Shown: piece after piece, positions 8,601-16,501 of the stretch | How the letters are laid out: each line of letters opens with the position of its first letter | Position numbering within the stretch: position 1 is the stretch's first letter | Source: RFSX01 sp964591455 | GTDB lineage: Bacteria; Bacteroidota; Bacteroidia; Chitinophagales; Saprospiraceae | Assembly (NCBI GenBank): GCA_964591455.1 | Contig: CAZQDZ010000017.1 | Coordinates: 16,948-80,947, forward strand | DNA length: 64,000 nucleotides | Direction: 5' to 3' | Position numbers and translations under genes: made by a program | The notes under the pieces: model-generated | What the model was told of the DNA's origin: nothing | Databases searched by the model: none | What the model saw: the letters and a program-made list of their open reading frames with translations, nothing else

Positions 8601-11402
8601 ACAAGACTGAATGACGATGACTGCATTGCCGAATCCATCTCCATCAAAATCTCTAAACCAACTCAGTGTACCTGTCACATCAGGGTCATTACTGTCTACA
8701 AATCCATCGCAGTCATCATCTATGCCATTACATATTTCTTGAGCTAGTGGATTTATAAATTGGTTATTATCATTACAGTCACCTCCTACAGATATGTAGC
8801 CAGGTGGTTGAGTACATGATATCAATGTATTCAAGTCGTTCCCAAATTGATCACCATCCTGGTCAAAAAACCAAATCGTATTTCCTACTAGGTTCGGATC
8901 ATTGTCATCCACTAAGTTGTCACAATCGTCGTCTATACCATTACATATTTCATCTGCTCCTGGATTGATAGCTGGGTCGCTGTCATCACAGTCTCCATCA
9001 TTGTCTACATAGCCAGTAGGTTGTGTACAGTCCATTAAAGACATATTTGCATCACCGAAACCATCACCATCACTGTCCACATACCATGTCAATGCCATTA
9101 CTAAATCAGGGTCCAAGATATCCACTATTCCATCACAATCATCATCCACACCGTTGCATACTTCTGGCGCACCCGGAAAAATGAGATCGTTCGAATCATC
9201 ACAGTCCGTGTTATCCGCCACATATCCTTGTGGTTGGTTACAATCCATAATTGATATCGCAGCATCACCGAATCCATCTCCATCTGAATCCAAGTGCCAT
9301 ATAAGTGCATTGACTAGGGTGGGGTCATTTTCATCTATAAGAAGATTGCAATTGTCATCTATCCCATTACAGACTTCATCTGCGCCTGGATTGATATTAG
9401 GGTCGTTGTCGTCACAATCATCAGAGATATCCCATCCATCTCCATCATTGTCTACGAGCATATTAGAATCTAAACTGAAATCATTATCACTTATATCAAA
9501 AAATGTAGATTGAGATTGGAAACCACCACTCACATGACATCTCAGTAAAAATCTTGCTTGTGTAGTCACTATAGTGGGTAGCATGATAGCTGCTGTTCCA
9601 GTATTAGGAATGCTGTCTTGTAGCACCGTATACGTTAGTCCACTATCTGTACTGATTAATATATCTATAAGTGGGCAGTGTATGGAGGTATTATTTTCGT
9701 TCCACGTCACACTAGTGCTAGTGCCTCCAATTAATTGTTCTCCACCATTAGGTGAAGTCAGTTCAAAAGGACCAGTATTAGCCACGAAGACTCTCATTGT
9801 GTCATGTTCGACTCTTCCATGGTCTATATTGTTATCTCTTACTGCCAGCGAGAAAAGCATCTGTCTCTCTGTGCAAGGCAATTTTTCAAAATTAGTACCA
9901 TTATTATTTCCTACAAGAATCTCACTGTATTCTGGGAAGTATCTGAAATTATCTGAGGATGGGGGTCTATACCTAAAGAGGGGATGATCAGGGTTAGCAC
10001 AGTCAGGAAAGCCTACGGTAGGTAGACCTTGACCTTCAAACTGTTCCCAGTCGTAGGTCAATTGACTTAGACTATCATTACCATCAGTTGCTTTTCCTAC
10101 TAGTATAAAAGGTGTTTGCATTGGTATGATAATATCAGCCTGAGCATCTACCTGCGGATCGCTGTTGTTACTCGTCATTGTTATCACCCCACAGGAGGTA
10201 GTTGCGATGTATGTTTGGATGGCCTCTATAGATGCATAGTGAAAATAGGGATCGGCTTGTGACGTATATGATACCTGACTGCAATTAGTTACTGATGACA
10301 TAATCGATGAACCAGCGCCTGGCTCATACCTAAATCCATTGACTGAATCTGCGCATTCTATACCAGCAGAGTTATTTTGAGCGCCAAATTGATGCCCTAG
10401 ATTGTGGCAGACATAATCTATCCAAAGTGTATTGATGCTCGTATTCGTACCTGAATATCCCTCTCCTTTAAGAAAGTCAACGCAAGCGACACTGTTGGTT
10501 GTCAGACTACCTATATTATCCCAAATTACCAGATGCCCAACATCAAAACCTGCTATGCCAAGCAAGCCGAGCATGGATTCATTGCCAGCTTCAAGGGTTT
10601 GGCGTGGATTGCTAGTGTCAAAGGGATCTGTAGCAGGATCTGGAAAAATTAAGGCTTGTGTTGTCACTAAAGTGAATTCTATACCTAGATCTCTAAGATA
10701 TATTGCATTCACAATATTCACACCTGAAGCTAGCGCATTCATTACATTCACAGGGTCATATGGAACACCTCCAAATTGCTGAGAATACTCACCGCTAGTC
10801 GTCATTCCTAATCGGTAGGTTGTTTTATCAGATGGTGCAGACTTCTGTAACTGCTGACTTACTGTGGCATCTACATGACTATGTGGACTGTTCTTCAGAA
10901 CCGCTTCTGCAATATCTCTTTTATAATATATATGGTGAATGTCCTGACGACTCTTAGAGGAAGGCTCTATGTAGTAAGTATCATTTGGCTGTAAGACCGC
11001 TGCACGAAAACCAGTGGCGCTAATATCACAAGCCAATAGGACAGATGGATTGTTGACCATATATCCATGGAAAGTCTGAATGTTGTAAAATTTTGCTACT
11101 TCATCAGTATAGGGTTGCGTCCGTTGAAGTCTGAATTGAATCATATTTCCTTCAGGGTCAGGTAACCATATTAAATCATCTGTCGTTCTCAGCGTTTCTA
11201 TGAAATGACTTGCGTCAATTTTGACAAGTTTGGAATGTGTAGGCTGCTGATGTAAATAAGGATCAGAGATAGTTATAGTCTGAGATATTGAGAGATCCCA
11301 ATCAGAAGTATTAATCTGAGCTAGTCCTGAAAAAGACAACATAGTAACCAGAATGACAACTATGCTGATTTGAATTTTCAGCACTTTCTTAGTTAGATTC
11401 AT
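5649..11402 (-). CDS. Reprolysin-like T9SS protein with degenerate zinc motif and MopE-type repeats
   Basis: 1917 residues. The signal peptide is residues 1-29 (ending SFSGLAQ). Residues ~190-400 align by eye with secreted Bacteroidota reprolysin-like (M12B) metalloproteases: TTSGEYSQQFGG, a Cys pair and a Met-turn-like SSIMSSV. The zinc motif reads HNLGHQFGAQN (residues 333-343) where HExGHxxGxxH is expected, so the catalytic Glu and the third His are both Asn. After an immunoglobulin-like stretch come about 17 tandem units of ~70 residues (DxDGDGFG, C-x-QP, DCDDxN, CNGIDDDCDG, DxDDP) matching the MopE-type putative metal-binding motif. The final ~75 residues are a T9SS sorting domain (ILFPNPFTESITLDS). 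It is probably a surface or secreted Ca/metal-binding protein without classical peptidase activity. It shares a terminator with the convergent gene ending at 5560. Confidence 0.9.
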   Translation of the reverse strand: MNLTKKVLKIQISIVVILVTMLSFSGLAQINTSDWDLSISQTITISDPYLHQQPTHSKLVKIDASHFIETLRTTDDLIWLPDPEGNMIQFRLQRTQPYTDEVAKFYNIQTFHGYMVNNPSVLLACDISATGFRAAVLQPNDTYYIEPSSKSRQDIHHIYYKRDIAEAVLKNSPHSHVDATVSQQLQKSAPSDKTTYRLGMTTSGEYSQQFGGVPYDPVNVMNALASGVNIVNAIYLRDLGIEFTLVTTQALIFPDPATDPFDTSNPRQTLEAGNESMLGLLGIAGFDVGHLVIWDNIGSLTTNSVACVDFLKGEGYSGTNTSINTLWIDYVCHNLGHQFGAQNNSAGIECADSVNGFRYEPGAGSSIMSSVTNCSQVSYTSQADPYFHYASIEAIQTYIATTSCGVITMTSNNSDPQVDAQADIIIPMQTPFILVGKATDGNDSLSQLTYDWEQFEGQGLPTVGFPDCANPDHPLFRYRPPSSDNFRYFPEYSEILVGNNNGTNFEKLPCTERQMLFSLAVRDNNIDHGRVEHDTMRVFVANTGPFELTSPNGGEQLIGGTSTSVTWNENNTSIHCPLIDILISTDSGLTYTVLQDSIPNTGTAAIMLPTIVTTQARFLLRCHVSGGFQSQSTFFDISDNDFSLDSNMLVDNDGDGWDISDDCDDNDPNINPGADEVCNGIDDNCNLLIDENDPTLVNALIWHLDSDGDGFGDAAISIMDCNQPQGYVADNTDCDDSNDLIFPGAPEVCNGVDDDCDGIVDILDPDLVMALTWYVDSDGDGFGDANMSLMDCTQPTGYVDNDGDCDDSDPAINPGADEICNGIDDDCDNLVDDNDPNLVGNTIWFFDQDGDQFGNDLNTLISCTQPPGYISVGGDCNDNNQFINPLAQEICNGIDDDCDGFVDSNDPDVTGTLSWFRDFDGDGFGNAVIVIQSCNAPAGFVSNSTDCNDNNSFINPNAPEICNGIDDDCDGLVDTNDPDLSGVLVWYGDFDGDGFGNIGNAIISCSQPAGFVGNNLDCNDNNPNINPDATETCNGIDDDCDNLVDGDDPSVANAETYYIDSDQDGFGDANDIGVLTCTPPQGHVANNLDCNDNNSNINPSGQEICNGLDDDCDGFVDQADPSITGLMVWFADLDGDGFGNPSNSVQACIQPANFVSNNNDCDDGNNTISPASIELCNGIDDDCDGLVDGDDPDLSSATVWFFDGDMDGFGNPNNSIMACSQPLGFVANNLDCDDTRSTVNPNSPEICGGLDDNCNGLIDEDDPTLTGSLIWFADNDGDGFGDNLNTTLSCIQPLGFVDNNSDCNDMNPLVNPAGQEVCNGFDDDCDGLIDSADPDNQGNGIWYLDMDGDGFGNTTIFEISCIQPSGFVSINGDCDDNNPNINPGASEICNSIDDDCDGFLDGDDPNLVGGAIWYQDIDNDGWGNASVSRMDCTQPFGFVATAGDCDDNNGSVFPGSTEVCNGIDDDCDSLVDSADPDFTGAATWYLDADGDGFGNASNSLQDCVRPAGYVDNNTDCNDGNPQINPGAPELCNGTDDDCDGLVDGDDPDVSSAVVVWFADFDRDGFGDENQMTESCTQPPGFVSNSTDCDDTNAMVFPGATELCNGIDDDCDGLLDDMDPDVVGGNVRWFLDNDGDGFGDANNSVESCTQPAGYVMDNSDCDDSNSSIFPTAQEVCNGRDDNCNGLIDIDDPEISGVGLWFADLDEDGFGDPNNTVEDCTQPPGFTFNNEDCDDDNPFINPEAQEICNDIDDNCDGLIDDEDVTLVDGDTFFFDSDGDGYGDDMFPLVSCNPPSEFVLLGGDCDDTNPDIFPGAEEIVGNGVDENCDGLDDTVSTTDLNDETLILFPNPFTESITLDSEIQEVVNIKVLDISGRAILSEDNVTLPYNTTFSKMESGTYLMVIQNQNGQEQTIRKIIKI
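5913..9452 (-). repeat. Tandem array of about 17 coding repeats (~207-216 bp each)
   Basis: Inside the minus-strand giant gene, units of 69-72 codons recur head to tail. Each has an EF-hand-like DxDGDGFG loop, a C-x-QP-x-G(Y/F)V segment, an acidic DC(D/N)D loop and a CNGIDD(D/N)C(D/N) box. The first and last units are partial. Units are diverged at the DNA level, so the array is old rather than a recent expansion, and no unit is out of frame. Confidence 0.9.
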
Positions 11403-11959
11403 TTTTACAAATTAGGAATTCAGATAGATAAGTTCTTTGGGATTGAAGTACCACTCTTTCAATAGCAATAGTATAACGATTCAATGGAATAGAATAGCTG
11501 CCAATATATTTTTCTTAATACAAACAAGGATGAATATAGCCGAATTGTTAGAACTAGCCTTTTACAATTGGGATATATTCTTTAGTTGGCTAATCTACAG
11601 TTGATAATACATCTGTTTTTTAGATAATATGTAGCTTATCAGCGTCATAATATGGTCATTTCATGCCAGCTATGTTACAATTGTTATCGATAATAAATAC
11701 CAAATGATGTCTCTTTGGCGATAGATAAGATAATTGCCTAATCCGCTATAATACCTCTCCCGAAGCTGAAGTTTGCCTATTGCAGGAGCAATCTAATTGG
11801 TCTCTACCTTACTATTATATAATTAAGTGTGAAGCAAATGAAGGTATTTATAATACTAATTAGAGCAAATGGGTATTTACCTTTTTGTAAGATGATTCAC
11901 TCTAATAGAAGGAGACTTACTTAATGAAAGAGGGATTTGAAGATGCTACTAGACGTCAA
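11403..11959. other. Intergenic region, 557 bp, no recognised gene
   Basis: This AT-rich stretch lies upstream of the minus-strand giant protease-like gene and downstream of the helicase gene. I see no tRNA and no strong hairpin with a T tract. An inverted pair ATTAGAG (11859-11865) / CTCTAAT (11900-11906) surrounds a 34-nt loop. A 24-codon frame starts at the ATG at 11530 but has no support. It presumably holds the promoter of the gene starting at 11402, which I could not place. Confidence 0.5.
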
Positions 11960-13462
11960 TTACTTAGCTTTCTTTTTCTTTTTGAAATTGCGAACTTTCT
12001 TGGTGAATTTATCAGACCTTCTATTTTTCTTTTTGTTTTTATCACGGCTACTGAAGGACCCACTTCCCCTGCGGCCTCTCCGAGGTCTTTCTCTATGATT
12101 TCTACTTTTACCCGACTTCTTTTTATCATATGACCCATCATCGAATTCATTAAGATCCTTTGAGGTGCCTAGATTTAGCCTGCCGAGTTCCTGGACCAAT
12201 AATTTAGAAATCAGTTCTTCCTTAGAGATATTACCGAGAAGTAATTGGACATGATCAGATAGTTTCTTGTCTACTTTCCCTAATGGATTAATGTCAGAAA
12301 AATCCATAGCCCAGTTAGTAAGTCTGATTTCAGCAATCTGGTCTACTTCTGGAACCATCACTTTCTCAAAGCTTATGCTCAATATCTTTTGTAGCTTACC
12401 TATCCTATATTTCTCTTTCTTAGATATAAACGCTATAGACGTACCTTCTTTGCCAGCACGAGCAGTTCTGCCACTTCTGTGTGTGTAGTAAGCAATTTCA
12501 TCAGGAAGACTAAAATGAAATACATGAGTCAAATCCTGCACATCGATACCTCTGGCTGCTACATCAGTAGCTATAAGCACTTGCAATTCATTACTTCTGA
12601 ATCGACCCATGACCCTATCCCTTTGGCCTTGGCTCAAATCACCATGAAGAGCATCTGCCTTGTATCCTTTTTGGAGTAGTCGCTCAGCTAACTCTTGTGT
12701 ATCTCGTCGTGTTCTGCAAAAGACAACACCTCTCATTTGACCATGGATATCCAGAAATCGCATAAGCGCCTCTGTCTTGTTCCTTTGCTTAACGATAGTG
12801 TATAGGTGTTCTATGTTTTCGTTGACCTCAGTTTTTGCCTTAATTTGGACATCAATCGGATTGTCCATATATTTTTTGACAATTTTCCTAATGGCAGATG
12901 GCATGGTTGCAGAGAAAAGCCAAGTCTGTTTTTCATCTGGTGTATAACTGAGAATTTCATCCAGTTCATCTTTGAATCCCATGTTGAGCATTTCATCTGC
13001 TTCATCTAGGACAAGATATTTGAGATTATTGAGTTTGACTGCTTTTCTATTGATAAGGTCGATAAGTCTCCCGGGAGTAGCTATAATAACATGTTGCGTC
13101 TTTTTGAGCGCTTTAATTTGATTCTGGATAGGAGAGCCACCATACACCACTAGCACATTGATTTTCGGCATATGACTGCTAAACAATGTGAGCTGCTGAG
13201 CAATTTGCTTTCCAAGTTCTCTTGTGGGCGCTAGAATCAGCCCTTGCGTCATATTCTCTGATGGATCTAATAAGTCCAGTAGGGGTAATCCAAAGGCAGC
13301 TGTTTTCCCTGTTCCTGTTTGTGCCAAGCCTATGAAATCTCTGTCCTCTCCTAGTAGTCTAGGTATAGCTTGTTTTTGGATGTCGGTTGGTGTCTCAAAC
13401 TGAAGTTCCTGAAGTGCTTCGAGGATTTCTGAAGACAATCCCAACTTTTTAAATGAACTCAA
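11960..13462 (-). CDS. DEAD-box ATP-dependent RNA helicase (DeaD/CsdA-like)
   Basis: 500 residues; a cytoplasmic ATP-driven RNA unwinder, probably for ribosome assembly or mRNA turnover. Visible motifs: AQTGTGKT (47-54), PTREL (79-83), TPGR (129-132), DEAD (153-156), SAT (184-186) and HRSGRTAR (328-335). After the RecA domains comes a short C-terminal region (~365-430), then a very basic Lys/Arg-rich tail (430-500) likely to bind RNA. The start must be the TTG at 13462: an in-frame TAA lies just upstream with no ATG between, and the first in-frame ATG downstream would delete motif I. A TAnnTTTG element lies 31 bp upstream. The exact DeaD versus RhlE subfamily is uncertain. Confidence 0.93.
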   Translation of the reverse strand: MSSFKKLGLSSEILEALQELQFETPTDIQKQAIPRLLGEDRDFIGLAQTGTGKTAAFGLPLLDLLDPSENMTQGLILAPTRELGKQIAQQLTLFSSHMPKINVLVVYGGSPIQNQIKALKKTQHVIIATPGRLIDLINRKAVKLNNLKYLVLDEADEMLNMGFKDELDEILSYTPDEKQTWLFSATMPSAIRKIVKKYMDNPIDVQIKAKTEVNENIEHLYTIVKQRNKTEALMRFLDIHGQMRGVVFCRTRRDTQELAERLLQKGYKADALHGDLSQGQRDRVMGRFRSNELQVLIATDVAARGIDVQDLTHVFHFSLPDEIAYYTHRSGRTARAGKEGTSIAFISKKEKYRIGKLQKILSISFEKVMVPEVDQIAEIRLTNWAMDFSDINPLGKVDKKLSDHVQLLLGNISKEELISKLLVQELGRLNLGTSKDLNEFDDGSYDKKKSGKSRNHRERPRRGRRGSGSFSSRDKNKKKNRRSDKFTKKVRNFKKKKKAK

Positions 13463-13492
13463 ATGCAGTGATTCATGGCGTTAATAATGGCA

Positions 13493-13500
13493 CAAATGTA
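13493..13500 (-). promoter_or_regulatory. Bacteroidota -7 promoter element for the helicase gene
   Basis: On the minus strand the sequence is TACATTTG, a full match to the TAnnTTTG consensus, 31 bp before the TTG start at 13462. No clear -33 TTG is present, so the call rests on the -7 box and its position. Confidence 0.45.
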
Positions 13501-13547
13501 CTCTAATTAATACTGCGAACTACTAAGAAAGATTTATAAGCTGCTTC

Positions 13548-14249
13548 TTATAGCATTATCCTTGCCATTATAGTGCAGGCTACTATGGCTGCAGTTTCAG
13601 TTCTTAGTCTATTATGGGATATATTGACAGGTATATATCCTGCCTCTAATGCCAACTTAATTTCTGATTCAGTAAAATCACCTTCTGGCCCAATTAGAAT
13701 AGAACTATGAGGGCTTTCCTCGTTGAGGGTGTATAAGTTTTTATGCTCGAGTCGGTAAGATGCTATATAGTTTGTAGTATGATTAGCTGTTATTTGTGAT
13801 ATCACTTTATCATAATGTATTAATTCATGTATTACAGGGTGATAAGGTCTCAGGCTTTGGAGTGCAGCGCTTCTCAAGACCTTTCTGGATCTCTCCAGAT
13901 TGACCTTTTGTCGTTCACTCCTCTGAGTAATCAGTGGCATAATATCGGTGACGCCAATCTCTACTGATTTTTCTACTAACCACTCCCATCTGGCTCTGGT
14001 TTTTGGAGGAGCAACTGCCAAGATTAATGTATAATCCTTAGGGGCATGCTCTGTTACATCCAAGACCTTTAGGTGAGCTTCTTGTTTTTTAATTTTATCT
14101 ATTTGTGCGCTCGCTGTAAGTCCCTTTCCATTGCTTATGGGAATGGTGTCACCTACTTGATGACGTAATACCTTAATGCAATGATGAAATTCATCCGCTT
14201 GCAACAGGGCATTATTTGAATCTATAGTATGTACATAGAATTGTATCAT
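13548..14249 (-). CDS. rsmE: 16S rRNA (uracil(1498)-N(3))-methyltransferase RsmE
   Basis: 233 residues, the normal size for the family. RsmE methylates N3 of U1498 in helix 44 of 16S rRNA using SAM. An N-terminal PUA-like domain (EFHHCIKVLRHQVGD, residues ~20-38) is followed by a SPOUT methyltransferase domain with the knot motifs LIGPEGDFTESEI (from ~residue 186) and NRLRTETAAIVA near the C-terminus. It starts at an ATG (14249). A small membrane-protein gene lies 19 bp upstream on the same strand, so the two are probably cotranscribed. Confidence 0.95.
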   Translation of the reverse strand: MIQFYVHTIDSNNALLQADEFHHCIKVLRHQVGDTIPISNGKGLTASAQIDKIKKQEAHLKVLDVTEHAPKDYTLILAVAPPKTRARWEWLVEKSVEIGVTDIMPLITQRSERQKVNLERSRKVLRSAALQSLRPYHPVIHELIHYDKVISQITANHTTNYIASYRLEHKNLYTLNEESPHSSILIGPEGDFTESEIKLALEAGYIPVNISHNRLRTETAAIVACTIMARIML

Positions 14250-14268
14250 ATAACCCTACTCGTCACGA

Positions 14269-14727
14269 TTAGATTAAATGATCTGATATAGTATCTTTGG
14301 TCAGAGTAGTATCTTTTGGCTTACCTGATATTTTCCATCCTAGAAAAGCCATCGGTAAGTAAGCAAGTAATAAATCTGAGATTGTAAACCACATGGGCTG
14401 TTCCTTCAGAAAATAAACCATGTATGTGCCTCCTAGTAGAAATATGCTACCTACTATCATAGCCATGAAGTAATGCTTGCTTGCAGAGAATCTGGCAGCC
14501 CAAAATGCACCGATCAAAGTACCCAATGCATGTGCGACCCAAGGTAAAATCATATGCTTATTCTCAAGTAGATGAAATGTCTCAGTCAGCTTTTCAGGTG
14601 TAGAATTATCAAAGCCCTCTGGGAAGGGTATTATAGCTCCACTAAATTTGATGACCATAGAGTTAACAACAGAGCCTATAGCAAAGCCCAATATAACGGC
14701 TAATATATTTTTTAGAACAGGAGGCAT
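14269..14727 (-). CDS. Conserved small integral membrane protein
   Basis: 152 residues from the ATG at 14727 (MPPVLKNILAVILG...). I prefer this to the in-frame TTG at 14763 because it places the first transmembrane segment at the N-terminus as in Bacteroidota homologues I recall. Four hydrophobic segments are visible, with a periplasmic or cytoplasmic loop (IIPFPEGFDNSTPEKL) between the first and second, and 'WVAHALGTLIGA' opening the second. The tail is polar. Function unknown. It sits 19 bp upstream of rsmE. Confidence 0.75.
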   Translation of the reverse strand: MPPVLKNILAVILGFAIGSVVNSMVIKFSGAIIPFPEGFDNSTPEKLTETFHLLENKHMILPWVAHALGTLIGAFWAARFSASKHYFMAMIVGSIFLLGGTYMVYFLKEQPMWFTISDLLLAYLPMAFLGWKISGKPKDTTLTKDTISDHLI

Positions 14728-15099
14728 AATAGATATTAAGGTTAACCAAGAATATCTCCCCAAGGTATAAATTCCTTTAATATTATTAACTAAATGCTAA
14801 GTACTAGATATAGTAAGCCTCACAGAATTGCTGGTTTCATGGCGCTTGGATAAGATCTCATAAGTCTAGGTGTAGAGATGTATGGTGTCCTCTGTGACTG
14901 TGGACAAGTGTCTATGAAGAAAAGCACATACCAAGAGTATTGCTTGCGAAATAGAGCTTTTTATAAAATTAACATATCACTTCATTATAATTAATTTGGG
15001 GTTAAATCAATGACTTTATTAATTGCAAATAAATCTTTTCTTCATTTTTATACTGTCAAGCAAAAATGCTAGTCAATTCCTGACGAACAACTTTTGATT
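14728..15099. other. Intergenic region, 372 bp, divergent promoters expected
   Basis: The region separates a leftward membrane-protein gene from a rightward outer-membrane protein gene. On the minus strand near 14760 there is TACCTTGG, one mismatch from TAnnTTTG, which may drive the rsmE operon. I see no RNA gene, hairpin or other coding frame. Confidence 0.4.
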
Positions 15100-15574
15100 A
15101 TGCGAACTTCCATTATTATTTTTTTTTGTGATGTGTGCCTGTCTACAATCAGATGCACAAATTTTAAATAACCCGAGGGTAGGTGGTAATATACTGCACG
15201 GTGGACCAAGTACAGGTCTACTCTATGAACTTAATTTTCGATTAGGTATCAGAGGAGATAAATTCGACTTAATTGCACGCTATACCACCAATGCAAATAC
15301 AACCGATCGGGTGACTTTTGGGATTATATATAAGCCCATTCAATTAGGCCGTTTTTATCCTAGTATTGGATTTGGTCTTAGCTATAATTTCGAAAAATTA
15401 TTTGGTTTTGAAGAACGTGATAAATTCTTAAGCCTAGAAGTACCTTTAATGCTCAACTATCGTATTACTAATCGAGTTGAAATCAATGGCGGATATATAT
15501 TCCGTGAATCAAAGTTTAGCAGAGCCAATAATAATAATCTGACACTAGGTGTCAATGTAGCCATCGGCAATTAA
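15100..15574 (+). CDS. Small outer-membrane beta-barrel protein; signal peptide out of frame at a T9 tract
   Basis: The uninterrupted frame begins only at GTG 15128 / ATG 15131 and encodes ~147 residues with alternating beta strands (RLGIRGDKFDLIARY, FYPSIGFGLSYNF, VEINGGYIFRES, LTLGVNVAIG), an outer-membrane barrel pattern. It lacks an export signal. The ATG at 15100 opens MRTSIIIFF in a different frame, and the two meet at a run of nine T (15119-15127). With eight T the product would start MRTSIIIFFVMCACLQSDAQ, an excellent signal peptide ending in the usual D-A-Q. So the sequence carries either a one-base error or indel, or a slippage/phase-variation site. The SDR gene converges 6 bp away. 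Confidence 0.75.
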
Positions 15575-15580
15575 AGACGA

Positions 15581-16309
15581 TTATTTCTTATAACTGGATG
15601 GAGGTCTGAATGGTCTGACCTCTACCTTAGAAGGCAACGTACGAGCTGGCATAGTGAGTAAGTCGATTACTAATTTTCCAATGTCTTCTGGTTGAATTTT
15701 CCAGGCATCTTTAGTCTTGCTAGGCTTGTGATTATTAAAGAAGGTAGATACAGAACCTGGCATAATTGTACTGCATTTAATATCATACGGCCTTAAGTCC
15801 ATCATCATTGCTTGGGTAAATCCAACAAGTCCAAATTTACTGGCGTTATACGCCGTCCCTTTTTCAAAAAAATTAGTACCAGCAAGACTGGCTATGGTGA
15901 TGATATATCCTTTAGTTCTAATCAGAGACGCTATGCTGGCTTTGCATGAATTAAATACACCAGTAAGATTGACGTCTATGGTTTCACTCCATTGTTTTGG
16001 CGTGAGATCTTCTATGCTATGGAAATGACCTATGCCAGCATTTGCAATGAGTACATCTAATTTTCTCCACTCTTTTTTTAATGCTGAAACGGCCGCTTTT
16101 TGATCCTTGAGATTAGCCACATTTCCAGCATGTCCAATTATCCTTCCTTTATATTTTTTGTCTAGCTTTTTCACCACTTCATTGACAGCAGATTTTTTTC
16201 TTCCAGTTATCATTACTCTCATTCCATTTTGCAACATCGCGACTGCTATGCCAAGTCCTATTCCTTTGGTTCCACCTGTAATTAGTGCCGTTTTATTTTC
16301 TATACTCAT
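15581..16309 (-). CDS. Short-chain dehydrogenase/reductase (SDR) family oxidoreductase
   Basis: 242 residues, the classical SDR length. NAD(P)-binding TGGTKGIG (11-18), NAG (90-92), catalytic Ser141 and the Y154-x3-K158 pair (YNASK) are all intact, so it should be an active NAD(P)(H)-dependent oxidoreductase; the substrate cannot be read from sequence. The ATG at 16309 is preceded on the minus strand by TATCTTTA, one base off TAnnTTTG. It stands alone and converges on the small barrel gene. 3-oxoacyl-reductase-like or sugar-dehydrogenase roles are both possible. Confidence 0.9.
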   Translation of the reverse strand: MSIENKTALITGGTKGIGLGIAVAMLQNGMRVMITGRKKSAVNEVVKKLDKKYKGRIIGHAGNVANLKDQKAAVSALKKEWRKLDVLIANAGIGHFHSIEDLTPKQWSETIDVNLTGVFNSCKASIASLIRTKGYIITIASLAGTNFFEKGTAYNASKFGLVGFTQAMMMDLRPYDIKCSTIMPGSVSTFFNNHKPSKTKDAWKIQPEDIGKLVIDLLTMPARTLPSKVEVRPFRPPSSYKK

Positions 16310-16501
16310 TCTTGTTTTTTTGTTTTAAATTCTAAACTAAAGATACAAATAGGAAATGATATTAGAGTAGACCTGGCGGTTGCTTAACATTAAAATGGAG
16401 ATAGCTTATTTATATACTTTCATTTATTTCAAGAATAAAATTGTTTCAGAAATCCAAATATAACAGAGCTATTTATAGGCATACATCCAACTCTGCCACA
16501 A

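Noticed and set aside
5845..9513. Many plus-strand frames rich in Ser and Pro opposite the repeat array
   Set aside because: They are antisense reflections of the Asp/Gly-rich repeats (GAT/TCC codons read backwards) and recur with the repeat period.
11530..11604. 24-codon frame MNIAELLELAFYNWDIF... in the 11.4-11.9 kb gap
   Set aside because: Too short, no recognised family and no convincing ribosome-binding or promoter signal beyond a chance AAGGA.
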